DNA from: Propioniciclava soli
Lineage (GTDB): Bacteria > Actinomycetota > Actinomycetes > Propionibacteriales > Propionibacteriaceae
Length of the DNA: 64,000 bases
Direction: 5' to 3'
Assembly: GCF_014858005.1 (NCBI RefSeq)
Contig: NZ_JACYOT010000007.1
Location: forward strand, 177,890 to 241,889
This document shows positions 61,201-64,000 of this stretch, in pieces. The stretch's first letter is position 1. Every line of letters begins with the position of its first letter. The notes beneath the pieces are model-generated. The model searched no databases. It was not told the origin of the DNA and worked only from the letters and a program-made list of their open reading frames with translations. The position numbers and the translations under genes were made by a program.

Positions 61201-64000
61201 CTATTGGCGCGTCGGCGGTGACAACACCTGGGCGGGCAACCCCTACCTCGCCGGCACCATCGATGAGGTCGCAGTCTACGGCACCGTGCTCGACGCCCAG
61301 CGCGTCCGCGAGCACTACCAGGCCTCCCCGGCAGCTCGCAACGCCGCCCCGGTGGCCGCCATCGAGTCGTCCTGCTCAGGGCTGAGCTGCGCGCTGACCG
61401 CGATCGCCACCGATCCCGACGGCACCATTTCCACGCTGTCCTGGGACTTCGGTGACGGCTCCACCGCCACCGGTTCCCCCGTGACGCACGCCTACGCCGC
61501 CGCGGGCACCTACACCATCACGCTGACGGCGACAGACAACGCCGGCGCCACGACCACCGCCACCCGGACGGTCACCGTCCGAGAGCCGCTGCCGGCGCCG
61601 ACGGACGCCTACGGGGTCCGCGTCATGGCCGACGACCCGCTGCTGTACTGGAGACTCGGTGAGACCTCGGGCGCCGTCGCGCAGGACCAGTCCCGCTACG
61701 TCCACCCCGGGTCGTACCAGGAATCCGTGACGCTGGGGCAGCCTGCCGTGGTCGCACCACAGAACTCGTCCGCGTTGTTCTCCGGTGAGGGCCGGGCCGT
61801 CTCGCAGGACCGCTTCGCCAGCCCGACGAGCTTCGGCATGGAGGCCTGGTTCAACACGACCAACAGCGGCGCCCGCATCATCGGGTTCGGCAGCGAGCAG
61901 TCCGGTCGATCCAATTACTACGACCGCCACGTCTACCTGGACAGCGAAGGTCGCGCGGTCTTCGGCGTGTGGGCGCCCGGCGGGCAGACCATCACCAGCC
62001 CGGCGGCGCTCAACGACGGGCGCTGGCACCACGTGGTGGCGGGCATGGACGCCTCCGGCATGTCTTTCTACGTGGACGGTGATCTCGTCGGCACCAACCC
62101 GAACAGCAGCGTCGATCCGTACGACGGCTACTGGCGCGTCGGCGCGGACAACATCTGGGACGGCAACGGCGCGGCCAATGCCCTGATTGACGAGGCGGCC
62201 GTGTACGCCCAGCCGCTCCCGGCGGCGGCCGTCCGCGACCACTACCGGGCCTCGGCCGGGTTCGTGAACGCCGCCCCCGTTCCCTCCTTCAGCGTCTCCC
62301 GCACCGGGCTCGCGGTGGCGGTGGACGGCACCGGGTCCACCGACGACGGCACGATCTCGTCCTACGCCTGGAACTTCGGTGACGGGTCGAGCGCGACCCA
62401 GGGTTCGGCGTCCCACACCTACGCGGCGGCGGGCACCTACACGGTCACGCTGACCGTCACCGACGACCTGGGTGACACGGCGACCACGTCGCAGCAGGTG
62501 ACGGTGCGGGAGCCGCTGCCGGCGCCGACCGACCACTACGCCACCGAGGTGATGAGTGACGCGCCGCTGCTCTACTGGCGTTTGGACGAGACGTCTGGCA
62601 CCACGGCGTTCGACTCCACCCCCGGCACCCACGACGGCACCTACGTCGGGGACGTGACCCGCCAAGTCGCCTCGCCGCTGGCCGCCGACAACCCGGCTGT
62701 GGGCTTCGGCCCGGAGGAGTTCGTCTCCTCGACCGACCGCTTCAACAACCCGACCGTGTTCTCGGTCGAGGCCTGGTTCAGGACGGCCGGGACCGGCGGC
62801 CGGATCCTCGGCTTCAGCTCCGATGCCGGCGCCCGCTCGGCCGGCTACGACCGCAGCATCTACGTGGACGAGACCGGCCACGTCGGCTTCGGCACCTGGA
62901 CCGGATTCGCCAACACGGTGACCTCCCCGAACACCTACAACGACGACGCCTGGCACCACGTGGTGGCCACGCTCGGCCCGACGGGCCGCGTCCTGTACGT
63001 CGACGGTGTGGCCGTGGCGTCCAACACCGACCCGAACGCCCAGGATCTGGTGGGCTACTGGAAGGCCGGCTCGGACAACATCTGGAACGGCTCCGGCGCA
63101 TTCGACGGCGTCCTCGACGAGGTCGCGGTCTACCCGACGGTCCTCTCGCCCGAGCGCGTCGCCGCCCACCGTGCGGCCTCCAGTTCGGTGAACACCCCGC
63201 CCGTGGCGTCCTTCACCGACACCGCTGACGGGCTGACCCTCGCCGTCGACGCCTCGGCCTCCACCGATGACACCGCGGTGGCCACCTACGCGTGGAACTT
63301 CGGCGACGGCACGACGGGCACGGGCGGGACCGCGACGCACACCTATGCGGCTGCGGGCAGCTACACCGTGACCCTCACCGTCACCGACAACGAGGGCCTG
63401 ACCGGCACGGCGACCCGCACGGTCTCCGTGGCGGCTCCCAACCAGGCACCCGCCGCGGCCTTCACCACGGTCGTCAACGACCTCGCGGTCACCTTCGACG
63501 GGAGCGGCTCGTCCGACCCCGACGGCGCGATCGCGACCTGGGCGTGGGACTTCGGTGACGGAACGACGGGGACGGGCGTCAGCCCGACCCACACGTACGC
63601 GACCGCGGGCGTCCGCACCGTCACCCTGACGGTGACCGACCAGGCCGGGGCGACCGCCACGAACACGCAGCAGGTCACCGCCGTGGCCCCCAACGCCGCG
63701 CCGACGGCCGCGTTCACGGCCGCTGTCGACGGCGCGAGCGTTTCGCTCGACGGCTCGGCGTCCACGGACGACGGCTCCATCGCCGCTTGGGCCTGGAACT
63801 TCGGTGACGGCAACGGCGGCACCGGAAGGACCGTCGCGCACTCCTACGCGGCGGCGGGCACCTACACGGTGGCGCTCACGGTGACCGACGACCGCGGCGC
63901 CACCGGCACCACCAGCCAGCAGGTGACGGTCACCGCGCCGCCGGTGCAGACGGCCATCGCTTCGGATGGCTTCGGTCGGAGTGGGTCTGGTTGGGGTAGT
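58289..64000 (+). CDS. Giant secreted LamG/PKD multidomain surface protein, 3' end outside window
   Basis: Open from GTG 58289 (GAAGGG nine bases upstream) to the last base: 1904 codons without a stop. Domains in order: signal peptide (about 1-38, ends PSAQAA); delta-60/DUF5122-like propeller repeats (about 60-430, e.g. RIYIGGSFSQVNGQPRSRVA); an FN3-like unit (about 450-550); LamG/concanavalin-type modules at about nt 59980-60660, 60670-61330, 61605-62260 and 62530-63185. Each LamG module has SAEVWFRT-like, YDRHLY and WHH(A/V/M)VATL blocks. PKD modules (WNFGDGS...HTYAAAGTYTVTLTVTD) lie at about 61350-61590, 62265-62510, 63200-63440, 63445-63690 and 63695-63940. A further domain begins at the edge. 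It probably binds surface or environmental glycans. Confidence 0.9.
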   Translation, partial: MSVGRLARSACALTLSILLVVGFLAGIVPSAQAATSGPPPVVDNPSNAVTGDALPTAQINGVAWDQAIVGTTVYVAGQFTSARPAGAAAGTGESPRQNLMSYNLTTGVMTSWAPQVNGRIRVVTASPDGSRIYIGGSFSQVNGQPRSRVAAFNTSDGSLVATFAPSAGSDVFGITATNSAVYMGGWFTTMNGVARTRLAAVSASNGALLAWAPTADFTVYGLGLTAAQDRVVVSGSFSNLNGEPATSLGSLDAVTGTSYPFAANQVVHNVGNTASMIALKVVDDKAYSSGYWYGGTGNFEGGLIMDPYNGTILNMANCLGDTYDIAPMNGLYYMVSHHHQCTDSGGFPEFTPRIWQATDAFTIEPTGTVQPNTYGYPNFAGHPSGSSVNWFPTMVPGGASGAQQAGWTVESQGNYLAVGGEFIRVNNQNQQGLVRFGTRTVVAKPSLGPAANFNETAPRLDALSATSVRVRFQSDFDRDGRTLTYKVIRSDLGANAPVFTTTGESSFWDRPWLQFIDTGLVAGRQYSYRVVATDADGNTRTGGATLITAGSDVPDASAYATQVAADGASHYWRLREPAGSSYSVDHGTAGSDLNLRAGVTLGGPGAITGSPDAAATTNGSETGFGVSSTLESAPDVFSAEVWFRTTTTSGGKILGFGNASSGQSGSYDRHLYMNDAGQLTFGVHPGSVRALTSPKAYNDGVWHHAVATLSPNGMTLHVDGLRIGADAGTTSGQPYAGYWRVGGDSQGGWPNAGSSNYFAGDIDDAAIYPTALTQAQIRDHYTRSGRTVAVPPPPADAYGQAVSTDEPLFFWRLDDSTATAEDATGNGATGTYRNGPLQGVASPVTTVGRASAFDGSDDLVSSNVAYANPTVFSIESWFNTTSTLGGKVIGFGRAQDGNSGSYDRHVYLDGAGKVNFGTYTGQTNVIQSADSYNDGQWHHMVATLGPSGMALYLDGVLQGTNASTGAENYTGYWRVGGDNTWAGNPYLAGTIDEVAVYGTVLDAQRVREHYQASPAARNAAPVAAIESSCSGLSCALTAIATDPDGTISTLSWDFGDGSTATGSPVTHAYAAAGTYTITLTATDNAGATTTATRTVTVREPLPAPTDAYGVRVMADDPLLYWRLGETSGAVAQDQSRYVHPGSYQESVTLGQPAVVAPQNSSALFSGEGRAVSQDRFASPTSFGMEAWFNTTNSGARIIGFGSEQSGRSNYYDRHVYLDSEGRAVFGVWAPGGQTITSPAALNDGRWHHVVAGMDASGMSFYVDGDLVGTNPNSSVDPYDGYWRVGADNIWDGNGAANALIDEAAVYAQPLPAAAVRDHYRASAGFVNAAPVPSFSVSRTGLAVAVDGTGSTDDGTISSYAWNFGDGSSATQGSASHTYAAAGTYTVTLTVTDDLGDTATTSQQVTVREPLPAPTDHYATEVMSDAPLLYWRLDETSGTTAFDSTPGTHDGTYVGDVTRQVASPLAADNPAVGFGPEEFVSSTDRFNNPTVFSVEAWFRTAGTGGRILGFSSDAGARSAGYDRSIYVDETGHVGFGTWTGFANTVTSPNTYNDDAWHHVVATLGPTGRVLYVDGVAVASNTDPNAQDLVGYWKAGSDNIWNGSGAFDGVLDEVAVYPTVLSPERVAAHRAASSSVNTPPVASFTDTADGLTLAVDASASTDDTAVATYAWNFGDGTTGTGGTATHTYAAAGSYTVTLTVTDNEGLTGTATRTVSVAAPNQAPAAAFTTVVNDLAVTFDGSGSSDPDGAIATWAWDFGDGTTGTGVSPTHTYATAGVRTVTLTVTDQAGATATNTQQVTAVAPNAAPTAAFTAAVDGASVSLDGSASTDDGSIAAWAWNFGDGNGGTGRTVAHSYAAAGTYTVALTVTDDRGATGTTSQQVTVTAPPVQTAIASDGFGRSGSGWGS

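Noticed and set aside
59027..63841. Very long minus-strand frames opposite the LamG/PKD gene
   Set aside because: The plus-strand frame contains clear signal peptide, LamG and PKD domains. The antisense frames have shadow composition (Val/Arg/Gly/Asp-rich, no motifs).

Overview
The window is high-GC actinobacterial chromosome with no rRNA, tRNA, phage or IS genes visible. A Propionibacteriaceae-type host (relatives of Propionibacterium, Tessaracoccus or Propioniciclava) is suggested by a 1129-residue protein that matches the diphosphate-dependent PEP carboxykinase of propionibacteria, by an Rpf-type resuscitation factor, by SepF, and by many genes that begin 6-7 bases after a TANNNT -10 box (leaderless transcription). 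The genus assignment is inference.

Layout. 1-4175: a GH3 beta-glucosidase (cut by the window edge) coupled to a GH94 phosphorylase of the 1,2-beta-oligoglucan type. 4176-5623: an S51 peptidase gene enclosed by two direct copies of a structured ~300-bp repeat. 5624-12858: cupin, heterodimeric ABC exporter with complementary degenerate sites, PQQ-propeller lipoprotein, AzlCD. 12985-18752: SDR, carboxylesterase, MmyB-type regulator, zinc alcohol dehydrogenase, DHA2 drug exporter. 18765-20563: two secreted proteins. 20701-24090: PPi-PEPCK. 24293-28146: short SepF, Rpf with peptidoglycan-binding repeats, DUF4870 protein, HhH-GPD DNA glycosylase, FMN reductase. 28211-33650: aldo/keto reductase, then a lysine-catabolic operon lat-hglS-amaB. 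33703-36853: nirBD nitrite reductase with an unknown leading gene. 37030-42340: DUF1593 protein, glgC, NAD(P)HX dehydratase, histidine phosphatase, and a frameshifted TMEM175-type channel gene. 43325-48261: aldo/keto reductase, ThuA-like protein, beta-phosphoglucomutase and GH65 disaccharide phosphorylase. 49057-64000: a cell-surface glycan locus with polyprenyl-phosphate sugar transferase, gene remnants, TagD-like cytidylyltransferase, a DUF1972 glycosyltransferase, a fused GT2-GT4 protein, a CDP-alcohol phosphotransferase, a secreted beta-helix protein, and a secreted LamG/PKD protein that is still open at the window end (more than 1904 residues).

The most unusual material is intergenic. 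Two repeat families recur. (i) A 34-bp palindrome with GTCGACAAC/GTTGTCGAC arms occurs in pairs with an exact 52-bp period at 26.4, 48.3 and 48.65 kb. (ii) A composite element occurs at 4.2, 5.2 and 48.8 kb: 20-bp-period arrays in opposite orientations around a 22-bp centre. Further unrelated long inverted repeats lie at 17.25, 26.36, 29.1 and 43.1 kb. No transposase or repeat-processing gene is present to explain them.
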